DNA of 64,000 bases from contig JAXLYE010000006.1 in NCBI GenBank assembly GCA_046351595.1, positions 310,001 through 374,000 of the forward strand, read 5' to 3'. Of this stretch, positions 42,886-56,649 are shown piece by piece. A program made the translations under genes and the position numbers. Position 1 is the stretch's first letter. Each line of letters starts with the position of its first letter. Under the pieces are notes generated by a model. It ran no database searches. It had not been told where the DNA came from and worked only from the letters and a program-made list of their open reading frames with translations. The stretch is from JAXLYE01 sp046351595. GTDB taxonomy: Bacteria; Myxococcota_A; Polyangia; Palsa-1104; JAEUJZ01.

Positions 42886-43923
42886 CTAGCGGATGCCGGT
42901 GCGGTACGGGTCAAAGGGCGGCTGGCCCTGCCGCTCGCCGGCAAAGCGCGACAGCTCGTCCGAGGTGAACGCCTCGGGGCTGCCGGCCGGCAGGTAGGTG
43001 CGGATGAAGTCCTCGATCGTGCGCCGCCCCTTGCGCCCAAGCGTGTCGTCCTTGTCGTCGGTGCACTCGCTCCACTTCTCGAACAGCTCGCGCCGCCGCT
43101 CGGACGCGGGCCGGCCGCTGTTCCACAGCGAGTGCAGCTGCTGGCTGAGCGAGCTCAGCGCGTTCTCGTTGCGCTCCTGGATGGCCTTCTTGCGCAGGTC
43201 GGTGCGGACCTTCTCGCTGAAGTCCATGAAGCGCCGCTTCTCAGCGTAGTACGGGTCCTGCTTGGCGCCGCGCATCGCCAGGTCGGTCAGGTCGAACGAG
43301 AACGTCCCGCCCTTGTTGAAGCCGATCGGGAAGCGGTTCTCGAACTCGAGCCCACCGTCGGGCTTGATGTGCGCGATGAAGTTGCGCGTCTCGCACTTGA
43401 AGCCGCCGCCCTTCTCGGGGACGAGCTCGAAGTCCGGCGCCTTCTTCTCGTCCAGGCGCGAGTCCTTGATCATCCGGTCCTCGCCCTTGGGCGCGTTGCC
43501 CGCGTACCCGGTGAGCCCGAGCGACTTCCCGAGCGTGCCGCGATCGAACAGGTTGACCGGGCCCTTGGGCTGCGGGCCGCCCGGCTCCACGGGCGGCTGC
43601 GGCGGCTGCGGCGGCACGACGATCGCCGAGCTGCCCGGCTCCGACGGGGTCGTGCGCTCGACGGGCTGCAGCTCGCGGGGAAGCGGGCGCCGCGCCGCCG
43701 GCTGGGGCGTGGCCGGCTGCGGCGTGGCCGGCGGCGGGGTCGGCGGCGGCGGCGGCGGCGGCGGCGGCTGGACCTCCGGCGGCGGCGGCTTCGTCACGAC
43801 CTCCATGACGATGCGCTGGCCGCGCTTCTTCGACGGAGGCGGCGGTCGCAGGTAGGCGATGAGCAGGAAGGCCGCGTGCAGCAACGCCGCAATGAGCAGC
43901 GCCCCTCGCATCCGCCAGGTCAT
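42886..43923 (-). CDS. TonB-like N-terminus with unrecognised C-terminal domain
   Basis: A 345-residue protein anchored by one N-terminal helix (about 6-24, GALLIAALLHAAFLLIAYL), then a Pro-rich spacer (about 28-130) like that of TonB. The remaining 215 residues do not look like the TonB C-terminal domain: GGGFKCETRNFIAHIKPDGGLEFENRFPIGFNKGGTFSFDLTDLAM (landmark, in parts) suggests a beta-rich unit, followed by a charged helical segment (KVRTDLRKKAIQERNENALSS) and ECTDDKDDTLGRKGRRTIEDFIRTYLP. ATG 43923 places the helix at the very start; ATG 43989 is possible. Possibly a cell-envelope scaffold; unclear. Confidence 0.7.
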   Translation of the reverse strand: MTWRMRGALLIAALLHAAFLLIAYLRPPPPSKKRGQRIVMEVVTKPPPPEVQPPPPPPPPPTPPPATPQPATPQPAARRPLPRELQPVERTTPSEPGSSAIVVPPQPPQPPVEPGGPQPKGPVNLFDRGTLGKSLGLTGYAGNAPKGEDRMIKDSRLDEKKAPDFELVPEKGGGFKCETRNFIAHIKPDGGLEFENRFPIGFNKGGTFSFDLTDLAMRGAKQDPYYAEKRRFMDFSEKVRTDLRKKAIQERNENALSSLSQQLHSLWNSGRPASERRRELFEKWSECTDDKDDTLGRKGRRTIEDFIRTYLPAGSPEAFTSDELSRFAGERQGQPPFDPYRTGIR

Positions 43924-44052
43924 GCTGCCATACGCTTCGAGGCGGCTGCCTGACGGCGCGGGCTGCCCGCGACCACTAGAAGCATGCATCGCTGTCACTA
44001 TGGCACAGCTCTTACGTCGCTGCACCGGTAGGGGTCGGCGCGGCCCCGCGCT

Positions 44053-44397
44053 TTACTTGTTCACGCACTCGACGGCCGAGAGCATGCAGCTCGCCAGCGC
44101 GCCGACGTTGCAGGCGCTGGCGGCGTTCAGGCAGGAGATCTGCTTGCTGCGGATGTCCCCGGCGTTGGCGCACTTCGAGGCCAGGTCGCGATCCTCGTCC
44201 GAGTACTTGCCGGAGTTGGCGGTGCAGTCGTTGCGGCAGTTGGTGCTCTGGACCTGGGAGACCACGCCGCAGCGGTAGGCGGCGTCGCAGCTGGAGTAAC
44301 AGACGTCCAGCCGGGAGGGGCTGCCGCAGCCGATGGCGGCACAGACCGCGGCGAGCGCGAGGGCAGAGCGAAGGACACGTCCAAGGGCGAAGCTCAT
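44053..44397 (-). CDS. Small cysteine-rich lipoprotein
   Basis: A 114-residue lipoprotein with signal VLRSALALAAVCAAIGC and a lipobox Cys. The mature part has ten further Cys (CYSSC, RC, CRNDC, KC, SC, AC, SC, EC), an even number that fits five disulfides in an extracytoplasmic mini-domain. The start is ATG 44397 with AAGGAGG seven bases upstream, which excludes the longer upstream frame. No known family recognised; similar small Cys-rich lipoproteins are common in myxobacteria. Confidence 0.75.
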   Translation of the reverse strand: MSFALGRVLRSALALAAVCAAIGCGSPSRLDVCYSSCDAAYRCGVVSQVQSTNCRNDCTANSGKYSDEDRDLASKCANAGDIRSKQISCLNAASACNVGALASCMLSAVECVNK

Positions 44398-44569
44398 GAG
44401 GTTCCTCCTTAGGGGGTAACTGAGGGCGGCGCGCATTATCGCACAACCTGGTGCACGTCCGCGCACACGTTCTATGCGCCTTCTCGCCAGCGGCGACTCG
44501 CGAGAGAATAAACGGGTCCCGAGAGGGTCGGAGACGGTCACAGAACGTCACAGAAGCCGGGGGTCCTGC

Positions 44570-45493
44570 ATGCGCACCGCAGAGTCGTCCATCCTTGTCA
44601 CCTCGGCCGCCACCGTGCTCGCGGGCACGCGGCGGCTCGGCGCCTCCTTCCAGCGCGGGATACAGCACGGGCTGCGGCACGCGCCGCGGCTGGCCCGAGG
44701 CCTCACAGCCAGGGGCGTCGCGATGCTGGTCGCGATCACGCTGCTCGCGAGCTGCGACCTCCTGGGGTCGCTGGGCGACGGCAGCACCGCGACGCCCCCG
44801 GGCGTGCAGGCCTCGGCGCTGCAGCTGCAGCGGCGGCCGACGATCACGCAGCTGGCCGCGTACTACTGCCCGGTCGTCATCACGGACTCGGTCGCGCGCC
44901 TGGGCTGCTCGCTGATCATCGGCCCGCCGCCGCCGCAGAACGACCTGCGCTTCGAGTTCGGCATCCAGATCGACATCCACAACCCCAACGACGTCCCGGT
45001 GCCGGCGCTCGACGTGCTGCTCGCGCTCAAGCTGTTCGAGGCGCAGTCGGCCGAGGCCCTGGGCGCCATCTGCATCAGCCTGTGCGGCGCGTCGGACCCG
45101 ACGTGTGACGGCCGCCCGCGACCCGGCGCCTGCGAGTCGACGCAGAAGGACATCCGCACCCTCGACGACTTCACCAACCAGATCCCGTCGCTGATCTCGG
45201 ACGTGCTCAGCGGCCGGGCGCTCGAGGAGCTGCGCAAGTCGACGGTGGCGGCCGGCGGCGACGTGCGCCTGAACCTCGCCTTCGCGCTCGGCGTCGACCA
45301 GGCGCTGCGCGTGTTCCAGCGCGTCGCGCTGCAGTTCGTCAACGACCTGCTCAGCGGGCGCTCGCCGACGCTGGTGGTGCCGGTCTCGGCGGAGGGCTCG
45401 GTGTTCTTCAACCTGCCGGTGGTCGGTCGCCTGGGCGTGGCCTACGGCCCGCTGCAGTCGTCCTGGAAGATCGACAGTACGCTGCTGAACTGA
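44570..45493 (+). CDS. Lipoprotein with LEA2-like (WHy) domain
   Basis: About 307 residues from ATG 44570. A hydrophobic segment MLVAITLLASC gives a lipobox, but it starts some 50 residues in, so ATG 44723 may be the true start. The domain after it has FEFGIQIDIHNPNDVPVPALDVLLALKLF, the N-P-N pattern of late-embryogenesis-abundant type-2/WHy domains that fold as a beta sandwich, with Cys pairs (CISLCGASDPTC) inserted. The C-terminal half repeats a similar beta pattern (LVVPVSAEGSVFFNLPVVGRLGVAYG). Divergent from the small Cys-rich lipoprotein. Function unknown. Confidence 0.68.
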   Translation: MRTAESSILVTSAATVLAGTRRLGASFQRGIQHGLRHAPRLARGLTARGVAMLVAITLLASCDLLGSLGDGSTATPPGVQASALQLQRRPTITQLAAYYCPVVITDSVARLGCSLIIGPPPPQNDLRFEFGIQIDIHNPNDVPVPALDVLLALKLFEAQSAEALGAICISLCGASDPTCDGRPRPGACESTQKDIRTLDDFTNQIPSLISDVLSGRALEELRKSTVAAGGDVRLNLAFALGVDQALRVFQRVALQFVNDLLSGRSPTLVVPVSAEGSVFFNLPVVGRLGVAYGPLQSSWKIDSTLLN

Positions 45494-45606
45494 GGCGCGC
45501 GACCGAGCGTGCCCGAGCGTATCGAACCCGGGCCGGGCCGGGCCCGAGCGAGGCTGTGTGCTTTGACACTGCACGCCGGCCGCGGTCCCAAGTACCCTCA
45601 ACGACA

Positions 45607-47394
45607 ATGCCCCTCGCGCACGGTTCAGAAGCAGGGTTGGGTGGAGCGCTCGTGTTGTGCCGCGGGCGCCGGGTGTGGCTCCGCCGGGCGGGGGTCGGCC
45701 TCGTCGGCGCGCTGGCGCTCGGGCTGCTCGCGGAAGCGGGTCACGCGGCCGGGCCCAAGCCTGCCGCCAAGCCCGCAGCCAAGCCCGCAGCCAAGCCCGC
45801 AGCCAAGAGTGCCGCCAAAGGTGCCGCCAAGCCCGCAGCCAAGCCCGCAGCCAGGCTCCCCCTCGACAAGGCGGCGCAGCTCCTCACGCCCGAGCTGATC
45901 CGCCAGCACGCGACGGCGCTCACCGAGGGCGCGCTCGCGGATCGGCGGCTCGGGACCACAGGGGCCGCCGCCGCGCAGCGCCACGTCGCCGAGCAGCTGG
46001 CGGCCGCGGGCCTGAAGCCGGGCGGCGACAGCGGGTTCCTGCAGCCGCTATCGCTGCAGATCGCGCGGGCGCGATTGAGCGAGCCGCTGGCGCTGCGGGT
46101 GGTCTCGACCTCGATCCCGGTCAGCATCGCGGTGCCGCCGTCGCAGCTGGTGCTGCTGCCGACCTCGGCGGAGCGCAGCGCCGGGCTGCGCGACGCGCAG
46201 ATCGTGTTCGCCGGCTACGGCATCACCGCGCCGTCGCTGTCGTGGGACGACTACAAGGGCGCGGACGTGCGCGGCAAGGTCGTGCTGGTGCTCGACGGCG
46301 ATCCACAGGGCATGCCGGAGCGCTTCGGCGGGCCGGCGTGGCGCCGCCAGGGCCGGTTCACGAGCAAGCTCGCCGAGGCGTCCCGGCGCGGCGCGGCGGC
46401 GGTGCTGCTCCTGCACGACGATCGAGCGGCCGGCATGACGCTGGACGTGCTGCGCAGCGAGCGCAGCGCCGCGCTGCTCGATCCGAGCGCGCCGCGCGAC
46501 AAGCCGCGGCCGCAGCTAATCGGTCTGATCGCCGAGGACGCGGCGCGCCGCATCGTTCAGGCAGGCGGCCAGGAGTGGGACGTGCTGCGCCGCAGCGTCG
46601 AAACCCCGGCCTTCGCCGCGGTGACGCTGCCGGTGCGGCTGAGCGTGCAGCTCGCGGTCGAGGCCCAGCCGATCGAGAGCGCCAACGTCGTCGGGCTGGT
46701 GCCGGGCAGCGATCCGCAGCTCCGGCGCGAGGCCGTGGTCGTCACCGCTCACCTCGATGGCCCGCCGCCTGCCGCCGCGACGCCGGGGACGGGCACGGCC
46801 GCTTCGCCGGGGGCCCGCGACAGCGCGCTCGGCGTGGCCGGGCTGCTGGCGCTGGCGCAGGCGAGCGCGCGCGGGCCGGCACCGCGCCGCACTGTGGTCT
46901 TCGCCGCGCTCACCGCCTCGGGCGGCGAGTCGCTAGGGGCCGGACGCCTGCTGCTCGGCCTGGGCACGCAGCGGCTCAAGGCGGTCGCGCACCTCAACCT
47001 CGACGGGCTGCCGGTGGACGCGGCGTCCCCGACGGTGATCCAGATCGGGCGCGGCAAGTCGACGCTGGACGCCGAGCTCGATGCCGTGGCCAAGCTGCAG
47101 AAGCGCCGGGTCGAGCCCGAGCCGTACCCCGAGCTCGGGCTGTTCTACCGCAGCGACTCGGCCCGCTTCGCCGAGGCCGGCATCCCGTCGCTGTTCCTCG
47201 GTGCCGCGGATCTTCCGCGGTTCCTGCGCGAGCGGGCGCTGCGCCCGGACGACACGATGCAGCCAGGCTGGAGCCTGGGCGGCGCGGCCGAGGACACGCG
47301 GCTGCTCTACCGCACGCTGCTGCGCGTCACCGACGGCAAGCGCGCCCCCGAGCTGCTCGCCACCGACGAGTACGCGACGGCGCCGCGCAAGTAG
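45607..47394 (+). CDS. M28-like exopeptidase homologue, probably inactive
   Basis: A 595-residue exported protein: basic N-region, signal helix (about 20-45), a Lys-Pro-Ala-Ala repeat linker, a PA-domain-like insert (FAGYGITAPSLSWDDYKG, VRGKVVLVLDGDP) and an M28 fold. The first metal pair is partly kept (His382, Asp384 in TAHLDG; Asp405 in GARDSALG). But the catalytic Glu-Glu is replaced by SGGES (438-442), and the late His ligand is absent around FLRERALRPDDT. It is therefore likely a non-enzymatic or altered relative. It converges on tex with 3 bp between stop codons. ATG 45607 is chosen over GTG 45556 because the signal peptide starts soon after it. Confidence 0.78.
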   Translation: MPLAHGSEAGLGGALVLCRGRRVWLRRAGVGLVGALALGLLAEAGHAAGPKPAAKPAAKPAAKPAAKSAAKGAAKPAAKPAARLPLDKAAQLLTPELIRQHATALTEGALADRRLGTTGAAAAQRHVAEQLAAAGLKPGGDSGFLQPLSLQIARARLSEPLALRVVSTSIPVSIAVPPSQLVLLPTSAERSAGLRDAQIVFAGYGITAPSLSWDDYKGADVRGKVVLVLDGDPQGMPERFGGPAWRRQGRFTSKLAEASRRGAAAVLLLHDDRAAGMTLDVLRSERSAALLDPSAPRDKPRPQLIGLIAEDAARRIVQAGGQEWDVLRRSVETPAFAAVTLPVRLSVQLAVEAQPIESANVVGLVPGSDPQLRREAVVVTAHLDGPPPAAATPGTGTAASPGARDSALGVAGLLALAQASARGPAPRRTVVFAALTASGGESLGAGRLLLGLGTQRLKAVAHLNLDGLPVDAASPTVIQIGRGKSTLDAELDAVAKLQKRRVEPEPYPELGLFYRSDSARFAEAGIPSLFLGAADLPRFLRERALRPDDTMQPGWSLGGAAEDTRLLYRTLLRVTDGKRAPELLATDEYATAPRK

Positions 47395-47397
47395 CCG

Positions 47398-50265
<2,868 letters not shown>

Positions 50266-50850
50266 AGCGCTAGTGAGGTACACTAAACAGCCGTCGACGA
50301 TCAAGCTGCGAGTGAGCCGGCGGCTGCGGCTCCGACTTGGGTTTTCGATCGCGCACGTGTGCGAACGCCCCGCCCGGCGCCCCGCCCGAGCATCCCGTGC
50401 CAGCGGCTCCTCTCGCCGGCATGGGGCGTGACCCGACGGCGCCAGCGCCCGCCGCTCTCGGGCAGCGGCCCGACTACCGACCCATAGCGGCACCGCGCCG
50501 CGGAACGGATGGAGGCGGCGCCGCGGCGTCTGCGCGAAGTCCTCGTGACGATGTCGCGCCGACGCAGGGCCTGGCCTTCGAGCGTCACGATGGCTCACGC
50601 CCGATCACAACCGCCCACGACCGATCGCCGGAGGGAGCGAGCGCGGAGGCTGCACCCCATGCGCGCCCGAAGCAGATGCGTCCTGGCGATCTGGCACCGG
50701 CACCGGCACCGGCACCGCAGGGCCGGTAACGACCGCCCCGAGAGGAAATCGCGCCCCGCGCCGGCCAACCCGGGAGAGGCTAACCTCCCATGTCTCCGAC
50801 GGAAAACAGGGGCTTGTTCACGTTGACGGGCTTAGAGTACCTTTAAGACC
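50266..50850. other. 585-bp gap between tex and the FHA gene
   Basis: No gene with recognisable sequence. Four tandem GGCACC units lie at 50693-50716. A 130-codon open frame (50337-50729) is Pro/Ala/Arg-rich and lacks any family signal. Divergent promoters must lie here; TTGACG occurs near 50824 but without a well-placed -10 box. Confidence 0.45.
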
Positions 50851-51837
50851 ATGGCCCGATTTAGGCTGCGCATGCGCACCATGGAGATCAACTTGCCGCT
50901 AGGCGAGATCATCATCGGTCGCGGGCCTGAGTGTTATCTCCGCGTCGATGAGCCCATGGTGTCCCGACGGCATGCACGCCTGCGCGTGACCCCGACGCAG
51001 GTGTTTCTCGAAGATCTGGGGAGCCGGAACGGCTCGCGGGTGAACGGAATCAATGCCACGGCCGCCGTCGCGCTGAACCCAGGCGACATCCTCGGCGTCG
51101 GCACGCAGCAGTTCACCCTCGAGCGCGAGGACGATCCCCTGCCCCACCGGCCGACCGTCAACTACTCCCCGCAGTGGTCGCAGTCGAGCCAGGCCAACGT
51201 CCCGGTCAGCATCGGCCCGGCGCCTGAAGATCCGGCGCAGGTCACCGTCGGCCAGCAGCTCACCAGCGGGCAGGGCCCGGGGCTGCCGCCGAGCGCGGTG
51301 TCGCTGCCCAACGTGACCAGCGCCGATCTGCCCGCCGGGACTCCCGGCTCGGCCGCGGGGCTCGGGGACGCGCCGACGCACCTGGGCGTGCACTCCTCGC
51401 ACCAGGACGCGGACGGGCCCGAGCCGTCGACGAACAACCGCGGCTCGGCCTACCGGCTGTTCTGGGGCCTGTCCGACAAGGTCCTGGCGCTGGGCCGCGT
51501 CGAGGAGGCCGAGCGCATGATGGGCCCGCGCCTGACCGAGATGCGGACCCGCGCCGAGGCCAGCGACGTCCCCGACGACAACGTCATCCAGGAAACGCTG
51601 CGGCGCGCGCTCAAGCTGGCGGTGGCGACGAAGAAGGACGCCTGGTTCGCGTGGATCTTCGACTATGCGCGCCTGTGCCGCTACAAGATGCCGCTGCCGC
51701 TGCTCGACGAGATCTACGCCCAGATGTTTGTCGCCCGCCCGGCCATCGGCAGCAAGATCGTCGGCTACGCGCAGACCATCGACGACGAGGTCATCGTCGT
51801 GCGCCTGGCGACCCTGCGCCGCCTCTGCCGCGAGTAG
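50851..51837 (+). CDS. FHA-domain protein
   Basis: A 328-residue cytoplasmic protein. The FHA domain (about 8-90) binds phosphothreonine: IIIGRGPECYLRVDEPMVSRRHARL, LEDLGSRNGSRVNG (in parts) with the conserved Arg, Ser and Asn. A Gln/Pro/Gly-rich linker (100-200) leads to a helical C-terminal domain (205-328) with AYRLFWGLSDKVLALGRVEEAERMMGPRL. The C-terminal part resembles the helical domains found after FHA in other myxobacterial proteins. It may receive signals from Hanks kinases such as that at 21507. ATG 50851 follows CTTTAAGACC, a weak ribosome site. Confidence 0.85.
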   Translation: MARFRLRMRTMEINLPLGEIIIGRGPECYLRVDEPMVSRRHARLRVTPTQVFLEDLGSRNGSRVNGINATAAVALNPGDILGVGTQQFTLEREDDPLPHRPTVNYSPQWSQSSQANVPVSIGPAPEDPAQVTVGQQLTSGQGPGLPPSAVSLPNVTSADLPAGTPGSAAGLGDAPTHLGVHSSHQDADGPEPSTNNRGSAYRLFWGLSDKVLALGRVEEAERMMGPRLTEMRTRAEASDVPDDNVIQETLRRALKLAVATKKDAWFAWIFDYARLCRYKMPLPLLDEIYAQMFVARPAIGSKIVGYAQTIDDEVIVVRLATLRRLCRE

Positions 51838-52015
51838 AGCGCCCGCCGCGGAACGCCGCGGCCGCTGACCCCTGCCGCGCGGACACCGGTCCCTGACCGG
51901 CGACGGGTCCCGCGCGGACACGCCGTCCACCTCGCCCGCTCGCACAGTCAGGGGTGCCGCGGGCAACGCCTTCGGCACCAGCCGCTGGCACCAGCCCCAG
52001 GCACAATCCGCCGGC

Positions 52016-52066
52016 CCAAAAAGAGAGAGCCCGCCGTCGCTCCCAAGGAGCAACCGGCGGGCTCTT
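52016..52066 (-). terminator. Intrinsic terminator of rpsA
   Basis: GAGCCCGCCG (52028-52037) pairs perfectly with CGGCGGGCTC (52056-52065). Read on the minus strand, the stem is followed by CTCTCTTTTTGG (52029-52016), a good U-tract. It lies about 60 bp after the rpsA stop and faces the FHA gene end, so it may also stop that transcript weakly. Confidence 0.8.
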
Positions 52067-52123
52067 CATATCTTGGGCGCTAGGAGCGGCCCAGGATCTC
52101 CGCCCGGGGGCGGAGCGAAGAGG

Positions 52124-53878
<1,755 letters not shown>

Positions 53879-54316
53879 TTGCTCTGTTGTTCTCCCTTCG
53901 TTCCTCCGTCGACTATGCGTCGAGAGGGAATTCTTCCTACTGCAGCGCGGTCCTCTGGGTTTGGCGCGAGCGCGGTCGTGGAGCTACCGCAGCGCGGTGC
54001 GTCCGCCGATTTGCGAAGCCAGAGACGGGTTGTGGTTTTGAGAAGCGGGCGGATTGAGAGGGCAGCACTGACGTAGGAGCGAACCTTATTCTGGTCGAAT
54101 ATATCGCGTCAAGAGAATTTCCGTGAATGGAGCTGTGGATTCTGCAAAAGCTTCGGGCGCTTAGCAGAGCCGCGCGACCGCCTGAAAACGCGCGGCGCTC
54201 CATCCCCTTGCCCGGCAGGCTGCCCACCGTCGGCAAACAGGCGATCTCTTGGGTCCTCGTGCGGGCCCCGGTGCGGGCCTTTCGGCCGGCCCCGTAACCG
54301 GTCAGTACCAGGGATT
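53879..54316 (-). other. rpsA leader and cmk-rpsA gap
   Basis: This 438-bp stretch holds no convincing gene (a 127-codon Arg-rich frame at 53937-54320 has no family features). The part after the promoter (53879-54078) would be an rpsA leader of about 200 bases; S1 is known to control its own translation in other bacteria, so a structured leader is plausible. A/T content is locally higher near 54080-54130. Confidence 0.4.
54085..54112 (-). promoter_or_regulatory. Sigma-70-type promoter of rpsA
   Basis: On the minus strand TTGACG (54112-54107), 16 bases, AATAAG (54090-54085): 5/6 to the -35 and 4/6 to the -10 consensus. It would give an rpsA leader of about 200 bases. Confidence 0.5.
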
Positions 54317-55102
54317 TCACTTGCTCAACTCCAGCGAGCCGCTCGGCGTGCTTTCGCTGGTATTCCGCTCACTTGCAGCGCTTCCGGAACCGGGCTTGGA
54401 CCGCGACTCGGGATCGCTCGAAGCCCCGAGATGGCGCAGGCGATCGCGGCACAGCGACTCGAGCGCCGCGACCACCTCGTCGAGGGGCATGTCGCTGGTG
54501 TCGACCCGCACCGCGTCGTCGGCCTGGCGCAGCGGCGCCGTGGCCCGCGTCTCATCGCGGCGATCGCGCTCCTGCTGATCGCGCAGCGTTGCCTCGCGAT
54601 CGGCGGACACGCCGCGGGCGACGAGCTCGTCGAAGCGGCGGCCGGCGCGGACCTCGGCCGAGGCGGTCAGGAAGATCTTCACCGGCGCGTCCGGCAAGAC
54701 CACGGTGCCGATGTCGCGCCCCTCGACGACGCACGAGCCGGTGGCCGCGAGCTGCCGCTGCAGCTCGAGCAGGGCCCTGCGCACCTCGGGGTGCGCCGAC
54801 ACCTGCGAGGCGCCCTGCGAGATCGACGGCGTCCGGATCTCGCTGGTGACCGACTCGCCGTCGAGGAAGACCTGGCCGTCCTCGCTGCCGCGCCCGAACC
54901 GGATGGGCAGCGTCGCCGCGAGGCGCGCCAGGCCGGCGCCGTCCTGCCAGTCCACGCCGGTCTTCTCGGCAAAGAAGGCGAGGCTGCGGTAGATCGCGCC
55001 GGTGTCGAGCAGGAAGAAGCCGAGGCGGCGCGCGAGCTGGCGCGCGACCGTCGACTTGCCGGCCCCGGCCGGGCCGTCGATTGCGACAACGAGGTGGGCC
55101 AT
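54317..55102 (-). CDS. cmk: Cytidylate kinase
   Basis: A 261-residue enzyme that phosphorylates CMP and dCMP using ATP. P-loop IDGPAGAGKST, substrate motif LDTGAIYRSLA, GRDIGTVVLPDA and RRDETRATAPLRQADDAVRVDTSDM (in parts) are diagnostic. The usual length is about 225; here about 35 Ser/Glu/Pro-rich residues follow the conserved end. ATG 55102 is preferred; the preceding GTG (55103-55105) overlaps the stop of the upstream gene. rpsA follows downstream, the usual cmk-rpsA order. Confidence 0.95.
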   Translation of the reverse strand: MAHLVVAIDGPAGAGKSTVARQLARRLGFFLLDTGAIYRSLAFFAEKTGVDWQDGAGLARLAATLPIRFGRGSEDGQVFLDGESVTSEIRTPSISQGASQVSAHPEVRRALLELQRQLAATGSCVVEGRDIGTVVLPDAPVKIFLTASAEVRAGRRFDELVARGVSADREATLRDQQERDRRDETRATAPLRQADDAVRVDTSDMPLDEVVAALESLCRDRLRHLGASSDPESRSKPGSGSAASERNTSESTPSGSLELSK

Positions 55103-55104
55103 CA

Positions 55105-56256
55105 CTACATCCGCCTCAGCACCAGCCCGTTTGCCCCGACCGCGACGACCGAACGGGCGGCCGCGCCCGAAACCGCGAAGAGAGATTTATCGAGGCCGCT
55201 CTGCTCCAGACCCCAGGTCTTGCTGGCGGCATCGCGGCGCTCGATGAGGCCGCCGGTGCCGGAGCTGCCGACGGAGCCGACGGCATACAGCTCGCCCTGC
55301 ACCGCGCTCAGGCCGAAGAGGTAGATGGGCATCGTCGGGCGCGGCACCGGCTCGGCGATCGCCTCGCGCTGCCACTTGCCGCCGCTGCGGCGCAAGATGC
55401 GGCCGTAGTCGCCCGCGACGAAGGGGCCCTCGGCGGTGGCGGCGACGGCGTAGAAGTTGCCGCGGTCGGCGGCGTCAATCGTCGCCGGGTCCGGGCTCCA
55501 GCTGCCGCCGCTCGGCTGCGCGACGACCGCGCCCAGGCCAACGGCGATGAGCTCTGTGTCCTGCGTGCCCCAGACCGCGCGGAAGCTGGCGCGCGCGAGC
55601 GCCATGTCGACCGGCTCGAGCGCCCACACGCCGGCGGCCTTGCGGCGCGCGATCACGCCGCCGTCACCAACGGCGATCACCTCGCCGCTCGCGAGCACGG
55701 TGACGCCGTACAGGGCGGTGGTGAGCCGCAGTTCCTTGCCCTCGCGCGTCCACTTGTCCGCGGCGCGGCGCAGGATCACGCCCTGATCGCCGACCGCGTA
55801 CACCTGATCCGGTGCCAGCGCGGCGACCCCGTACAGGGTTTCGGTGACGACCTTGTCGACGTCCTTGGCCACCTCGAGCTGCCAGCTGGCCCCGGTGCGG
55901 CGAACGATCGTGCCGTTGTTGCCGACGGCGTAGGCGGCGCTGAGCGCCTGATCGCCGACCCAGCAGCCGCGCAGCGACTCGGTGCTGGCGTTGGTGCCGT
56001 CGGGCCCCCAGGTGGCGGCGCCCAGATCGGTCGAGGTGCCGCCGTCCGGTCGCGACACCGCGGCGTCGACGACCGGCGGCGCCGGCGCGAAGTCGGGGAC
56101 GTGGACGACCGGATCCGGCAGGCACCCCAGCCCGGCCGCCCACAAGCACAGCGCCGCCGCACCCGCGAAAAGGCCCGTCCGGCCCCAAACCGTCCGGCCG
56201 CCCCTCGGAGCAGGGGCGAGGCGCGTTGCGATCCCGAAGCGATTGGCCATCCGCAT
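55105..56256 (-). CDS. Lipoprotein with WD/YCF48-like propeller repeats
   Basis: A 383-residue lipoprotein: CLWAAGLGC gives the lipobox. The mature part carries at least six repeats of a unit AYAVGNNGTIVRRTGASWQLE, for example VYAVGDQGVILRRAADKW, VIAVGDGGVIARRKAAGVW and LYAVGSVGSSGTGGLIERR, ending VVAVGANGLVLRRM. Such G-x-I-x-R-x-x-x-x-W repeats form a beta-propeller. Function unknown; many such proteins bind surfaces or partners. The start is ATG 56256 or 56250, with no clear ribosome site. It ends 2 bp from cmk, so they may be one operon. Confidence 0.75.
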   Translation of the reverse strand: MRMANRFGIATRLAPAPRGGRTVWGRTGLFAGAAALCLWAAGLGCLPDPVVHVPDFAPAPPVVDAAVSRPDGGTSTDLGAATWGPDGTNASTESLRGCWVGDQALSAAYAVGNNGTIVRRTGASWQLEVAKDVDKVVTETLYGVAALAPDQVYAVGDQGVILRRAADKWTREGKELRLTTALYGVTVLASGEVIAVGDGGVIARRKAAGVWALEPVDMALARASFRAVWGTQDTELIAVGLGAVVAQPSGGSWSPDPATIDAADRGNFYAVAATAEGPFVAGDYGRILRRSGGKWQREAIAEPVPRPTMPIYLFGLSAVQGELYAVGSVGSSGTGGLIERRDAASKTWGLEQSGLDKSLFAVSGAAARSVVAVGANGLVLRRM

Positions 56257-56649
56257 CAGGCGCAGACGTTCTCCGCTCTGTCCCCTGCTTGTCAAGCGCC
56301 GTCGAACGCGACCATTTGGCAGCCGCGCGCGGGTCCCCCGGAAGCCGCTTCCGCTCCGTCGACAAGCGCGCCCTCTCGGGCCTGCCGCTCGCGCCTGCGG
56401 CAGGCTCCGGGCGGCAGGATCGCCGGTGCCCTCCCGGCCTCACGCGGCGCGCCCGCCAGGTCATGGACCCCGGGGCCGGGGTTTGATTAAGCTGGTCTGG
56501 TAGTCGAGCGTGCGCTTGTCTGACCCTGGTTCGCCCCCTGTCTCCCCTGCGGCGCCGGTTTCCCTCGGAATCTCGCCCGGGTTCGGGCCGGGGTCCGCGG
56601 CGCCGAGCCTCGCCTCCCGCCTCTTGAGCCCTCAAGCTGTGGAGTCTCC
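56257..56649. other. 393-bp divergent gap, nothing clear
   Basis: The gap between the propeller lipoprotein and the macroglobulin gene shows no family-like frame, no repeat and no clear promoter. It is uniformly GC-rich. Confidence 0.45.

Noticed and set aside
50337..50729. 130-codon frame in the gap before the FHA gene
   Set aside because: Pro/Ala/Arg-rich, no ribosome site, no family feature, overlaps repeats.
53937..54320. 127-codon frame between cmk and rpsA
   Set aside because: Arg/Ser/Thr-rich with no family feature; overlaps the rpsA promoter and leader.
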